From positions 1 through 64,000 of the forward strand of contig JAFXQM010000002.1 in the NCBI GenBank assembly GCA_017527075.1: 64,000 bases of DNA. The letters are read 5' to 3'. Below are positions 34,444 to 43,203 of the stretch, in pieces. Numbering within the stretch: position 1 is the first letter of the stretch; the number at the start of each line of letters is the position of its first letter. The notes beneath the pieces were generated by a model. It did not search any database, was not told the DNA's origin, and saw only the letters and a list, made by a program, of their open reading frames with translations. The translations under genes and the position numbers were made by a program. Source of the DNA: Selenomonadaceae bacterium. GTDB taxonomy: Bacteria > Bacillota > Negativicutes > Selenomonadales > Selenomonadaceae.

Positions 34444-34749
34444 ATGGAAATTGCGCCGTTGGAAATGACACCCGTGCATATGAGCGCACGCAGTCACTTG
34501 GGCGAGACAATAACCGAAGAGCAGCCCGTAAAAAGTTTTGGGGAATTTTTAGTCGACGCTTTGAAAAAGACAAACGAACTTGAGCTTGAATCCGAACGAC
34601 TGAATGCGGCATTGGCGGCGGGCAGAATAGAAGATATCTCTCAAGTGGTTGTTGCTTCTCAAAAGGCGGAGATCGCACTCCAATTGACACTTCAGTTGAG
34701 AAACCGTGCAACGCAAGCCTATCAAGAAATCATGCGTATGCAGGTATGA
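34444..34749 (+). CDS. fliE: Flagellar hook-basal body complex protein FliE, 101 aa
   Basis: FliE joins the MS ring to the rod. The conserved C-terminal half is present (SFGEFLVDALKKTNELE, then VVVASQKAEIALQLTLQLRNRATQAYQEIMRM). Length is normal. It follows its own promoter; the fliF gene starts about 290 bases later, the gap being filled by a MITE-like element. Confidence 0.93.
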   Translation: MEIAPLEMTPVHMSARSHLGETITEEQPVKSFGEFLVDALKKTNELELESERLNAALAAGRIEDISQVVVASQKAEIALQLTLQLRNRATQAYQEIMRMQV

Positions 34750-34762
34750 CGCCCGGGCACAC

Positions 34763-34993
34763 TAGGGGCTGTTGGCAAATTTTAACAGTGACGGTTCTTT
34801 TTCCGCCTGACTTTGTTGCCGCGCGCTCGTTGCCCGCTTTGAAAGCGGGGAAACAGCAAGGGGCATCAACCGACTGCGCTTGTCGTGACGCCTGAAAGCA
34901 AACCCACAGGATGCAACGTCACGTTGCCGCCGTCGCGCTTGCGCCTCGTCAGTCGAAAAAATTCCTCGTCACATAATGATTTTGAATTTACCA
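34763..34993. mobile_element. MITE-like element, copy 1 (with internal insert)
   Basis: Imperfect terminal inverted repeats (TAGGGGCTGTTGGCAAATTT at the left; TAGTGTGTGTTGGTAAATTC read inward from the right) are flanked by TA. The element matches the inverted copy at 59380-59515. Relative to that copy it has about 100 extra bases bounded by a direct GTTGCCGC, containing a CCCGCTT/AAGCGGG hairpin. No ORF is present. It occupies the fliE-fliF gap. Confidence 0.75.
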
Positions 34994-35038
34994 ACACACA
35001 CTAATTAATTCTCGGACGGTTCGAAAGGACTGAGTTTA

Positions 35039-36724
35039 TTGGCGAATTGGAGAGAGCGACTCCGGGAGCTGTGGAACAGATACCAAAACCGACGCAAGTA
35101 TATAATAATCGGTGCAATCTTAATCTTGTTGCTTGCGTTTGCGGGAATCAGTTTCTGGTACGGCAGCAAACCCGAATACGTGCCGCTGTATACCAATTTG
35201 GAGACAAAAGATGCCGGCGACGTCGTCAACAGCCTGAAGGAAGCGGAAGTGCCCTATGAGTTGGTCGAAGATAAAAAGGGCGCGACGATTCTCGTGCCAG
35301 TCACCCGCGTGCATGACCTGCGACTTGAGTTGGCGAGTGCGGGACTGCCACGCGGCAACAAAGGCTTTGAACTTTTCGACGACAGCAAACTCGGCGTCAC
35401 GGAATTTCAGAACAAAGTAAATTATCTCCAAGCTTTGCAGGGCGAACTTACTCGCACGATTGAACATTTGGGCAGTGTCGACAAGGCGCGCGTTCATATC
35501 GTCTTGCCGGAGGACAGCCTTTACAAGAAAAATGAAAAACCCGCGACGGCTTCAATCCTCCTCATGCTCAAGCCCGAAACCAAATTGACGACGCCCGAAG
35601 TCAAAGGCATTGTCAATCTGGTCAGCCACAGCGTTCAGGGTCTGGCACCCGAAAACATCACAATCGTCGACGAGCAAGGTAACATCCTCAACAAAAACGA
35701 TGATGATGAACTCGAACAGCAGAACGCGCAAAATTTGCGGACGCTCAGCCAGATTGAAATGACCAAAAAAGTTCGCGACCACATTCAGCAAAATATCCAG
35801 ACGATGCTCGACAAAACTTTGGGCGAAGGCAATGCCTTCGTTCGGGTGAGTGTGGAGTTGGACTTCGACGACAAAAAGATTGACCGTCAAACTTTCACGC
35901 CCGTTGTCGACGAATCGGGAATCATCCGCAGCCAACAGGACATCAGCGAAAGTTATAACGGCGAATCAAATATGCCGGGCGGTCCCGCGGGCGTCGCGAG
36001 CAACGTCCCGGGTTACGTCGCCGAAGACAGAAACGCCAACGCCGAATACGAGCGCAAAGAGTCGACGAGGAATTACGAAGTCAACGAAGAGAATCAAAAA
36101 ATTGTGGCGTCGCCGGGTTCCATTCGCCGCCTAACCGTCGCCGTCTTGGTCAACGACACGATAACCGAACTTCAGCAAGAAGGTCTGCTCCGCGCCGTGA
36201 GTTCTGCGGCAGGCATAAACGAGGAACGCGGAGATACCATTTCCGTCGAGCCCATGCCGTTCAACACCGACCTCCTCGACCAAAGAGCGGAAGAGGCGCG
36301 GCTTGAACAATTACGCAAAGACAGAATTCTTTACACGGAGATTGCGGCCATGATTTTACTTGCGGCATTACTTTTGGGCGGGTTCCTCATGTATCGCTGG
36401 AAGAAACGCAAAGAGCGGCAGGCCGAGATTGATGCGAAACTCGAAGCGGAGCGGAAAGCCAAAGAGGAACAGCGGCGTCTCGAAGAAGAAAAGCGTCGTG
36501 CCGAGGAAGCGGAGCGTCTTGCTCAAGCTCAAGCCTTGGCGGAAGCTCAAGCGGCTGAAGCAGCGCAGCGGGAGAAGGAAATCGAAGAAGGGAACATTCC
36601 CGACGACCTTACCGACGAAGAAAGAGAGAAGCTCACGAAGAGGCAGGCGATTCTCAAGTTCATTGAAGAGAAACCTGCGGAAGCCGCCATGCTCGTGAAG
36701 CTGTGGCTCACCGAAGACGAATGA
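35039..36724 (+). CDS. fliF: Flagellar M-ring protein FliF, 561 aa
   Basis: FliF forms the MS ring in the inner membrane. There is an N-terminal transmembrane helix (residues about 22-42), YscJ/FliF ring-building domains (VPLYTNLETKDAGDVVNSL; SVDKARVHIVLPEDSLY), a second helix near residue 440 and a cytoplasmic tail ending EKPAEAAMLVKLWLTEDE, the FliG-binding segment. An unusually long Glu/Lys/Arg/Ala-rich coiled coil (about residues 460-525) separates helix 2 from that segment. The start is TTG 35039 after AAAGGACTGAG. Confidence 0.94.
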   Translation: MANWRERLRELWNRYQNRRKYIIIGAILILLLAFAGISFWYGSKPEYVPLYTNLETKDAGDVVNSLKEAEVPYELVEDKKGATILVPVTRVHDLRLELASAGLPRGNKGFELFDDSKLGVTEFQNKVNYLQALQGELTRTIEHLGSVDKARVHIVLPEDSLYKKNEKPATASILLMLKPETKLTTPEVKGIVNLVSHSVQGLAPENITIVDEQGNILNKNDDDELEQQNAQNLRTLSQIEMTKKVRDHIQQNIQTMLDKTLGEGNAFVRVSVELDFDDKKIDRQTFTPVVDESGIIRSQQDISESYNGESNMPGGPAGVASNVPGYVAEDRNANAEYERKESTRNYEVNEENQKIVASPGSIRRLTVAVLVNDTITELQQEGLLRAVSSAAGINEERGDTISVEPMPFNTDLLDQRAEEARLEQLRKDRILYTEIAAMILLAALLLGGFLMYRWKKRKERQAEIDAKLEAERKAKEEQRRLEEEKRRAEEAERLAQAQALAEAQAAEAAQREKEIEEGNIPDDLTDEEREKLTKRQAILKFIEEKPAEAAMLVKLWLTEDE

Positions 36725-36804
36725 TTCAGTGGTTAGCTGTTGGCTGTTAGCTGTTAGCTTTTAGGATTTTTCTAGTCACTAACAGCTGACAGCTAGCAGC
36801 TTTT
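36725..36804. repeat. Heptanucleotide repeat array (inverted type) before fliG
   Basis: Four GTTAGCT heptamers face three AACAGCT/GACAGCT-type heptamers, then eight T. This is a hairpin plus T tract that could attenuate fliF-fliG readthrough. Confidence 0.8.
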
Positions 36805-36824
36805 TTTTGAACGGAGGAGATTAA

Positions 36825-37856
36825 ATGCCGAGCTTGCAAGATATGTATAACGAACCGAAACCCATGACGGCTCACGAAAAGGCGGCGATACTTTTCATCG
36901 CCCTGGGCGGCGACCACGCGGCAAAAGTTTTCGAACACATGGACGAGGACGAAATTGAATCAATCACGCTGGAAATTGCCAACAACAGGCACGTCAACGC
37001 CGATAAGAAAGAAACTGTCATCGACGAGTTTTATCAGCTGATGATGGCGAACGATTACCTGTCGACGGGCGGCTTGGAATACGCGCAGAAAGTTTTGGAA
37101 AAGGCGTTGGGCGCGGAGAAAGCGGCGGAGATTCTCAACCGCCTGACTTCAAGCTTGCAAGTGCGTCCGTTCGAGTTCCTGCGCAAGACCGACCCGTCAC
37201 AGCTTTTGAACTTCCTGCAGAACGAACACCCGCAGACAATCGCGCTGGTCATGGCGTATCTGTCGCCCGACCAAGCGGGCATCGTCATGAGCGGCTTGTC
37301 GGTGGACGCGCAGGCGGACGTTGCAAAAAGAATCGCGCTCATGGACAGGACATCGCCCGACGTTATCCGCGAAGTCGAACGCGTGCTTGAAAAGAAACTC
37401 TCGTCGCTGTCGACGCAAGACTTCACGATTGCCGGCGGCGTTCCCAGTGTCGTGGAGATTTTGAACCGCGTCGACCGTTCGACGGAGCGTGCGATTATCG
37501 AATCGTTGGAAGTGGACACACCCGAACTCGCCGAGGAAATCAAGCAGCTCATGTTCGTGTTCGAAGATATCATTTTGCTCGACGACCGCTCACTGCAGCT
37601 CGTCCTGCGCGAAGTCGACACGAAGGATTTGTCTTTGGCAATGAAGGCGACCAGCGACGAGGTTGCGGAAAAAATTTACAAGAACATGTCCAAGCGCGCG
37701 GCGGATATGCTCAAGGAAGAAATTTCTTACATGGGTCCGGTCAAGATTCGGGACGTGGAAGAGGCGCAGACCAAAGTCGTCAACGTCATCCGCACAATGG
37801 AAGACAAAGGTCAGATTGTCATCGTGCGCGGCGGCGGCGAGGGCATGTTGGTATGA
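36825..37856 (+). CDS. fliG: Flagellar motor switch protein FliG, 343 aa
   Basis: FliG forms the rotor ring that contacts the stator. Visible are the N-domain (TAHEKAAILFIALGGDHAAKVFEHM), the middle domain EHPQTIALVMAYL (EHPQ motif) and the C-terminal torque domain with charged residues (MFVFEDIILLDDRSLQLVLREVDTKDL). Length is normal. GGAGGAG precedes ATG. A dispersed repeat separates it from fliH. Confidence 0.96.
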   Translation: MPSLQDMYNEPKPMTAHEKAAILFIALGGDHAAKVFEHMDEDEIESITLEIANNRHVNADKKETVIDEFYQLMMANDYLSTGGLEYAQKVLEKALGAEKAAEILNRLTSSLQVRPFEFLRKTDPSQLLNFLQNEHPQTIALVMAYLSPDQAGIVMSGLSVDAQADVAKRIALMDRTSPDVIREVERVLEKKLSSLSTQDFTIAGGVPSVVEILNRVDRSTERAIIESLEVDTPELAEEIKQLMFVFEDIILLDDRSLQLVLREVDTKDLSLAMKATSDEVAEKIYKNMSKRAADMLKEEISYMGPVKIRDVEEAQTKVVNVIRTMEDKGQIVIVRGGGEGMLV

Positions 37857-37861
37857 GGCTC

Positions 37862-38126
37862 GTCCCCTCTTTTTCAAGAGTGGGCACGCAGAACCCGTCC
37901 TCATTGCCGCGGCTCGTTCCTTTGATTCGGCGGAAAAATTTCTTTTGAGTTTTGAAATCTTCTTTTCTTTTGCTCACCCAAAAGAAAAGAAGCAAAAGAA
38001 AAGGGAGCCTCGCGGGGGCGGCTCCTCGTACACGGTTCGGAGTATCGAATCACCCGCAGCGTTGAGTGCGCCGGACGCCGCTGTCCTGCGGCGTGAGCGG
38101 CGCGGCCGTCCATCCGGGACGGCCTC
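37862..38126 (-). repeat. Dispersed structured repeat, copy D (full, inverted)
   Basis: On the minus strand: hairpin 1 GGCCGTCC/GGACGGCC, hairpin 2 ACGCCGC/GCGGCGT (differs from copy B but still paired), long hairpin CTTCTTTTCTTTTG/CAAAAGAAAAGAAG, and terminal hairpin CACTCTT/AAGAGGG. It sits inside the flagellar operon. Confidence 0.9.
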
Positions 38127-38159
38127 TGATTTCATTTCACGCAAAAAGAGGTGGGATTG

Positions 38160-39101
38160 TTGCAGAAAAATATCGTGCGCCACATGACGTTCGGTCAACC
38201 CGTCGTGGTCGGCGTGAGACCCAAGCCCGTCGTCGAAGAAAAACCCGAAGAGCCCGAAAAAGAATCGGCGGAGGAGCAGAAAGAGCCCGAACCCGAACGC
38301 GGCATTCCTCAGGAGATTTTGGATAAAATTTTCGCGGAGATAGAGGAGATGGAGCAGAAGGCAAAGCTCACGGAAGAAACTTTGCGCGAAGCCCACAAGG
38401 AGAAGGCTCAATCCAATCAGCTCAAAAAGCAGGCAGAAGAAATTAAAGCGCAGGCAGAAGAACTCAAAAAGAAAGCGGAGAAGCAGGCGCAAGAAACTTT
38501 GGACAAGGCAACCGCCGAGGCAGAAAAAATCGTCGAGGACACGAAGCAAGAGGCAAAAGAGCTGCTCGAAAAAGTTCGCAAGGAAGGTTACGACGACGGA
38601 TACAAGGAAGGCAAAGAGGAAGGTATAAAAGACGGCAGAGAGAAAATCGAGGACGAACTCGACGCGATTGTCAAAGAGACGAACGAGAAGGCTCAAAAGA
38701 CTCTGCGCGACGCAAAGGAACTGACGGCGGAATATTTCATCAAGGCGGAAGATGATATCGTCGATATCGTGGTCATGGCGGTTGAAAAAATTTTGCCGCA
38801 ACATTTTCTCGACAAGCCGCAAGTCATTCTGCCCGTCGTGCGCGAGGCGATTAATCACGTCCGCGACCAAAAAGAAATTATAATTCACGTCGAACCCTAC
38901 AGTTACGATTTGGTTTTGATGGCGCGCCCCGAATTGCGCTCAATGCTCACCGACGGCACCGCGACCGTGGAAATCATTTCCGACGACGCGCTCAAGCCCG
39001 GCGACTGCGTAATCGAAACTCCAAACGGCGGAGTCGACGCGCGCCTTTCCACTCAGCTCGGTCTCCTGAAAAAAGCCGTTCAAAGCGTGCTCAACAAGTA
39101 G
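38160..39101 (+). CDS. fliH: Flagellar assembly protein FliH, 313 aa
   Basis: FliH regulates the export ATPase FliI. The long middle is a Lys/Glu/Gln coiled coil, followed by the glycine-spaced repeat YDDGYKEGKEEGIKDGREK typical of FliH GxxxG segments. The C-terminal domain (VEKILPQHFLDKPQVILPVVREAI, later GDCVIETPNGGVDARLSTQLGLL) matches FliH/YscL/NolV. The start is taken as TTG 38160, about 7 bases after AGAGGTG; TTG 38157 and GTG 38151 are in-frame alternatives. Longer than E. coli FliH because of an extended, acidic N-terminus. Confidence 0.9.
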   Translation: MQKNIVRHMTFGQPVVVGVRPKPVVEEKPEEPEKESAEEQKEPEPERGIPQEILDKIFAEIEEMEQKAKLTEETLREAHKEKAQSNQLKKQAEEIKAQAEELKKKAEKQAQETLDKATAEAEKIVEDTKQEAKELLEKVRKEGYDDGYKEGKEEGIKDGREKIEDELDAIVKETNEKAQKTLRDAKELTAEYFIKAEDDIVDIVVMAVEKILPQHFLDKPQVILPVVREAINHVRDQKEIIIHVEPYSYDLVLMARPELRSMLTDGTATVEIISDDALKPGDCVIETPNGGVDARLSTQLGLLKKAVQSVLNK

Positions 39102-39113
39102 GAGGAGTAAATC

Positions 39114-39581
39114 ATGAGTGCATGGATTTTTCGGGTCATTGTCAGTGAAAAAGAAAAGTATTATTATGAACTTGACAGGGCATTAGAGGAGATTCCTAAT
39201 CGAACAATTTACCAATATCAAGGCCGAATAAAAAGCATTGACGTTGGCGATATTGTTTATTTTTATGAATGTGACCCCATCAGTGCCATTTGTTGGAAAT
39301 GTAAAGTGCTTGCCGTGAATGTTCCTTACGAAAAAACTTACGATATTGACGACTCCGAATTTGAACACGGCGAAACCGAAAGAGAAGGTTACTACATTAA
39401 AGTTGTTGCGCTTGCAAAATATGAAGAAGGTAAAGATAGACAAAAACTTTCCATTGATAAACTTAGAGAAAACGGTTTGACGCAAGAACGAAGTTCATTT
39501 AGTTTAAATTCACCTAGAGTAAATCCGCAACTTTTGAAATACATAAGTTCGATTAAACCTTCGGTGGAATATAATGATTAA
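39114..39581 (+). CDS. EVE/PUA-like domain protein, 155 aa, inserted in the flagellar operon
   Basis: The opening (AWIFRVIVSEKEKYYYE) and the segment SIDVGDIVYFYECDPISAICWKCKVL resemble the EVE/PUA-like fold, in which W-I/F-x-V opens the domain and GD-x-VYF sits on a central strand. EVE proteins bind modified bases and associate with defence systems; the match is from pattern alone. The gene is distinctly AT-rich compared with fliH and fliI. AGGAGGAG precedes ATG and its 3' end overlaps the start of fliI by 8 bases. FliI is not known to need a partner here, so this looks like acquired cargo. Confidence 0.65.
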   Translation: MSAWIFRVIVSEKEKYYYELDRALEEIPNRTIYQYQGRIKSIDVGDIVYFYECDPISAICWKCKVLAVNVPYEKTYDIDDSEFEHGETEREGYYIKVVALAKYEEGKDRQKLSIDKLRENGLTQERSSFSLNSPRVNPQLLKYISSIKPSVEYND

Positions 39582-40899
39582 AAACGATATCAACCTGCAA
39601 AAAATTAAAAACGCAATAAACGAGTGCAAGACGATTAAATTAACGGGGAAGGTCACGCAAGTGGTCGGGCTGGTCATCGAGACTCAAGGACCGCCTGTCA
39701 GCGTGGGCGAGCTGTGTTACATTTCGTCGAAGACACCGAACGCGCCGCCCATTCCCGCAGAGGTCGTCGGCTTCCGCGAAGGTTTCGTCATGCTCATGCC
39801 GATTGGCGAAATGCAAGGCGTCGGTCCCGGCTGCGAAGTCGTCGCCGCGCAGAAAACATTGCAAGTCAAAGTCGGCGAGGAACTTTTGGGACGCGTGCTT
39901 GACGGGCTGGGCAACCCGATGGACGGACTCGGACCGATTCTTTCCACGACGGAATATCCTCTGCAAGCACCGCCGCCGCATCCGTTGACGCGCCCGCGAA
40001 TTCATGACAGCCTTTACGTCGGAGTGCGCGCGGTCGACGGGCTGATAACCATGGGCGACGGTCAGCGAATCGGAATCATGGCGGGCTCGGGCGTCGGCAA
40101 GTCAACGCTCCTGTCCATGATAGCCCGCAACACCGAGGCGGACATAAGCGTCATTGCTCTGGTCGGCGAGCGCGGTCGTGAAGTCCGTGACTTTATCGAG
40201 CGTGACTTGGGCGAGGCGGGACTTAAGCGCGCGGTCGTCGTCGTCGCCACGAGTGACCAGCCTGCGCTTGTCCGAATCAAGGGCGCGATGACTGCCACTG
40301 CCATTGCCGAATATTTTCGCGACCAAGGACACAAAGTTATTTTGATGATGGATTCGGTCACGCGCTTTGCCATGGCTCAGCGTGAAGTCGGTTTGACAAT
40401 CGGCGAGCCGCCCGCCACACGCGGATACACGCCGTCGGTCTTCGCGCTCCTGCCAAAACTTTTGGAACGCGCGGGCACTTCGGACACGGGTTCAATCACG
40501 GGGATTTACACGGTGCTGGTCGACGGCGACGATATGAACGAGCCGATTGCCGACGCCGTCCGCTCAATCCTTGACGGGCACATCGTCCTCAGCCGCTCCA
40601 TCGCCGCGCAAAATCATTTCCCCGCGATTGACGTTCTCGGAAGCGTCAGCCGTGTCATGGTCGAGGTCGTCGAGCCCGCTCATCTTCAGGCGGCGCAAAG
40701 AATGCGCGCGTTGATGGCCGTTTACAAGGACGCCGAAGATTTGATTCACATCGGCGCATACGTCAAAGGGTCGAGCAAACGAATCGACGAGGCGATAAGC
40801 AAGATTGATTCGATTAACGAGTTCCTCTGCCAGGGAATTTTCGAGGTCGACACTTACGACGTGACCAAGCAGAAGCTCATGAGAATCACCGGCAAGTGA
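39574..40899 (+). CDS. fliI: Flagellum-specific ATP synthase FliI, 441 aa
   Basis: Export ATPase of the flagellar type III secretion apparatus. The protein shows TGKVTQVVGLVIETQGP at the N-terminus, Walker A GSGVGKST (about residues 171-178), the F1-like IALVGERGREVRDF, Walker B VILMMDSVTRFAMAQREVGL and the family end. Length normal. Its ATG overlaps the stop of the inserted EVE-like gene. Confidence 0.96.
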   Translation: MIKNDINLQKIKNAINECKTIKLTGKVTQVVGLVIETQGPPVSVGELCYISSKTPNAPPIPAEVVGFREGFVMLMPIGEMQGVGPGCEVVAAQKTLQVKVGEELLGRVLDGLGNPMDGLGPILSTTEYPLQAPPPHPLTRPRIHDSLYVGVRAVDGLITMGDGQRIGIMAGSGVGKSTLLSMIARNTEADISVIALVGERGREVRDFIERDLGEAGLKRAVVVVATSDQPALVRIKGAMTATAIAEYFRDQGHKVILMMDSVTRFAMAQREVGLTIGEPPATRGYTPSVFALLPKLLERAGTSDTGSITGIYTVLVDGDDMNEPIADAVRSILDGHIVLSRSIAAQNHFPAIDVLGSVSRVMVEVVEPAHLQAAQRMRALMAVYKDAEDLIHIGAYVKGSSKRIDEAISKIDSINEFLCQGIFEVDTYDVTKQKLMRITGK

Positions 40900-40902
40900 C
40901 AT

Positions 40903-40943
40903 GTCAGTTAGGAGTTAGGAGTTGAAATTCTAATCACTTAAAC
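40903..40943. repeat. Heptanucleotide repeat array
   Basis: AGTTAGG heptamers followed by a partial inverted unit (TTCTAATCAC) in the fliI-fliJ gap. Confidence 0.7.
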
Positions 40944-40956
40944 ATGGACAAGTGAA

Positions 40957-41403
40957 ATGAAAAAATTTAAGTTCCAACTGGAAACGCTGCTCAAAGTCAC
41001 CAAGCGCAAAAAAGATGATGCCGAAATGCAATTCGCGGAGTCGTCGAGGAAGCTGGAGGAGTGTCGCGCGCGCCTGCAAGTTTTACTTCGCGAGATGGCC
41101 GAGGTGCAAAAAGAATTCGCGGACATGACGAGCGAGGGCAAGAAAGTCACAATCGGAATCATCATGACGTACAACGAATTTTTTAATTGGAAGCGCGAGC
41201 AGATTGAACAGCAGCAGCAAATAATTTTGAAGGCAACGCAGGACAAGCAGCAGAAGCTGAAAATTTTAATGCAGCTGATGACGTACTTGAAAAGTATCGA
41301 GCAACTCAAAGAAAAGCGGCGCAACGAGTACAACGCGGAGGTTCTCTTCGAGGAGCAAAAACTTTTGGACGAAATCGGCTTGCAACTTTCAATGAGGAAG
41401 TAG
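40957..41403 (+). CDS. fliJ: Flagellar export protein FliJ, 148 aa
   Basis: FliJ is a small coiled-coil chaperone-escort of the export ATPase. The protein is almost wholly helical, opening FKFQLETLLKVTKRKKDDAE, which is the family's usual start, with a heptad pattern through residue 140. Length and position after fliI match. The next gene starts 12 bases downstream. Confidence 0.93.
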   Translation: MKKFKFQLETLLKVTKRKKDDAEMQFAESSRKLEECRARLQVLLREMAEVQKEFADMTSEGKKVTIGIIMTYNEFFNWKREQIEQQQQIILKATQDKQQKLKILMQLMTYLKSIEQLKEKRRNEYNAEVLFEEQKLLDEIGLQLSMRK

Positions 41404-41415
41404 GAGGGATAAACG

Positions 41416-42414
41416 TTGATTGAAATTCAACCGGTCGAGCGCGTGGAGATGTCGCAGCGTATTGACCAAATCCGTCGGCGAATCGCGGCGATAGAGGACA
41501 AGATTGGAATTAACGGCGCAAATTTTCAGGCGACACTGGAGAGAGAAATCGCGCGGCTGGCAAAAGTTCAGCCGACACAAGCCGCCCACGAAGTTCAGAA
41601 GTTGCCGGGCGCGACTCATCCCGTGAACGAGAACGACGCCGCAAACTCCGCCAAGGTTGCTCAGGCTCTGCGCGAGGCGGAAAAGGTCGAGCTCAATCCG
41701 AATCAAGCCGCCGAGAAAAAATCCGAGCCCGCGAAAAATTATTTGCCGGGCGAAGAGGCTCTGCCCGGAAAAATTTCTCAGCCGCAACAGACGCCGCCGA
41801 AGATTGAACGCGTGGAAGTGCCCGACACCGAACTTCAAATCCCGAACCGCGACGAGAAAATTTTCGAGGACAATTACGCCGGCAAGAGCGCGGAAATTAT
41901 TCCGACGGAAGATTTAATCATGCAGACGGCAAACGCTTACGGCGTCGACCCGCAAGTCGTCAAAGGCATCGTCGAGTTCATCAATCAGCGGCAACAGGTG
42001 CCCGCGCAGGTTGACGAGCCGTTCAAAGTTCCGCGCGTTGAAGCCTCCTCCACCGAAGAATTAATCGAGCGCATGGCCGAAGAGTACGGCGTCGACCCGC
42101 AGCTGGTCAAAGCGATTGCCATCGCCGAATCCGACATGAATCAGGACGAAATTTCTCCCGTCGGCGCGATTGGCGTCATGCAACTCATGCCGGAGACTGC
42201 GGCGGGCTTGGGCGTCGACCCTTACGACGAGACCGAGAATATCGCGGGCGGCACGCGTTATCTGAAGCAAATGCTTGAGACCTTCGACGGAAACATCCCG
42301 CTGGCCGTCGCCGCTTACAACGCGGGTCCCAATGCCGTTAAACGTTACGGAGGCATTCCGCCCTACTCCGAGACGAAAAATTATGTCGGGCGAGTCATGG
42401 ACATGTACAGATGA
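41416..42414 (+). CDS. Lytic transglycosylase (SLT domain) of the flagellar operon, 332 aa
   Basis: The N-terminal 200 residues are charged, proline-rich and probably disordered. The C-terminal SLT domain has the catalytic Glu in AIAESDMNQ, followed by [13 protein letters not shown] and [13 protein letters not shown]...AYNAGPNAV. Such enzymes open peptidoglycan for rod growth, and a flagellar operon position supports a FlgJ-like role. A signal peptide is not visible, so export may use the flagellar apparatus. A weak second motif ([20 protein letters not shown]) looks like a degenerate duplicate. Start TTG 41416 after GGAGGG. Confidence 0.88.
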   Translation: MIEIQPVERVEMSQRIDQIRRRIAAIEDKIGINGANFQATLEREIARLAKVQPTQAAHEVQKLPGATHPVNENDAANSAKVAQALREAEKVELNPNQAAEKKSEPAKNYLPGEEALPGKISQPQQTPPKIERVEVPDTELQIPNRDEKIFEDNYAGKSAEIIPTEDLIMQTANAYGVDPQVVKGIVEFINQRQQVPAQVDEPFKVPRVEASSTEELIERMAEEYGVDPQLVKAIAIAESDMNQDEISPVGAIGVMQLMPETAAGLGVDPYDETENIAGGTRYLKQMLETFDGNIPLAVAAYNAGPNAVKRYGGIPPYSETKNYVGRVMDMYR

Positions 42415-43058
42415 AAAAAATTTTTTTGACAATATGCGCGGCGATGATTCTGTTCGCGTCAACTGCTCAAGCCGAGGAAAAAATCTTTGAAGACAAATTC
42501 ATCACGTGGACGGAGCACCGCGACGAATTGATTGACGAGTACACGCTCAGGCACTACGGAATGATTTGCCGCGAGATTGTTCCGCAGGCGGTCGTCGTTC
42601 ACTGGACGGCGATGGGCACGCTCGAATCGGTTTGGAAATATTTCGACGCGGAGGAAATGCCTGACGACGAAGGCAGATTAAACGTTGCCTCCCAATTCAT
42701 CGTTGACCGCGACGGAACGATTTGGCGGCTCATGCCCGAAAATAAATTCGCGCGACACGCTATCGGCTACAACCACTGCGCGATTGGAATCGAAAACGTC
42801 GGCGGCTACGGCGGGCGCGAAGATTTGACGGAGGCTCAGCTTGCCGCGAACGTTCGGCTGATTCGCTGGCTCCATGAAAAATATCCGACGATTAAATATG
42901 TCTTCGGGCACTATCAGCAGGACGCGGCGCGGGCGAGCGGTTTGCACATTGAGCTTGTCCCCGATTATTACGCCGTTAAGCCCGACCCCGGCAAAATTTT
43001 TATGCGCGGGCTGCGGACTCAGCTGGAGGGCGACGGCTTGATTTTTTTTGAAGAGTAG
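42411..43058 (+). CDS. Secreted N-acetylmuramoyl-L-alanine amidase (PGRP/Amidase_2), 215 aa
   Basis: A signal peptide ([17 protein letters not shown], cleavage near residue 22) precedes an Amidase_2 domain with zinc ligands in VVVHWTAM (about residue 62) and FGHYQQDAA, and the conserved IGIENVGG. It cleaves the lactyl-amide bond of peptidoglycan. Its ATG overlaps the stop of the transglycosylase by 4 bases, so both wall enzymes end the flagellar operon. Confidence 0.88.
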   Translation: MKKIFLTICAAMILFASTAQAEEKIFEDKFITWTEHRDELIDEYTLRHYGMICREIVPQAVVVHWTAMGTLESVWKYFDAEEMPDDEGRLNVASQFIVDRDGTIWRLMPENKFARHAIGYNHCAIGIENVGGYGGREDLTEAQLAANVRLIRWLHEKYPTIKYVFGHYQQDAARASGLHIELVPDYYAVKPDPGKIFMRGLRTQLEGDGLIFFEE

Positions 43059-43145
43059 ACGGCGCGCGGCGAGAAAAATTTTTTCTGCGAGATTCGAGCG
43101 CGGCGAATGACCGAAAAATTTTGGCGACTTGAAAGCATACCCACT

Positions 43146-43184
43146 GTTCCGCCGCTTTTAAAGCGGCCGGCTGATTTTTTTTGT
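43146..43184 (+). terminator. Terminator of the flagellar operon
   Basis: CCGCTTTTAAAGCGG stem with surrounding GC pairs, then TGATTTTTTTT, about 90 bases after the amidase stop. Confidence 0.75.
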
Positions 43185-43203
43185 GAGGGGGAGAAAAATT
43201 TTT

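Noticed and set aside
34830..34935. Possible riboswitch (c-di-GMP type) upstream of fliF
   Set aside because: The segment lies inside the MITE-like element and lacks the conserved cores of GEMM-type aptamers as I know them; no terminator or ribosome-site sequestration is visible.
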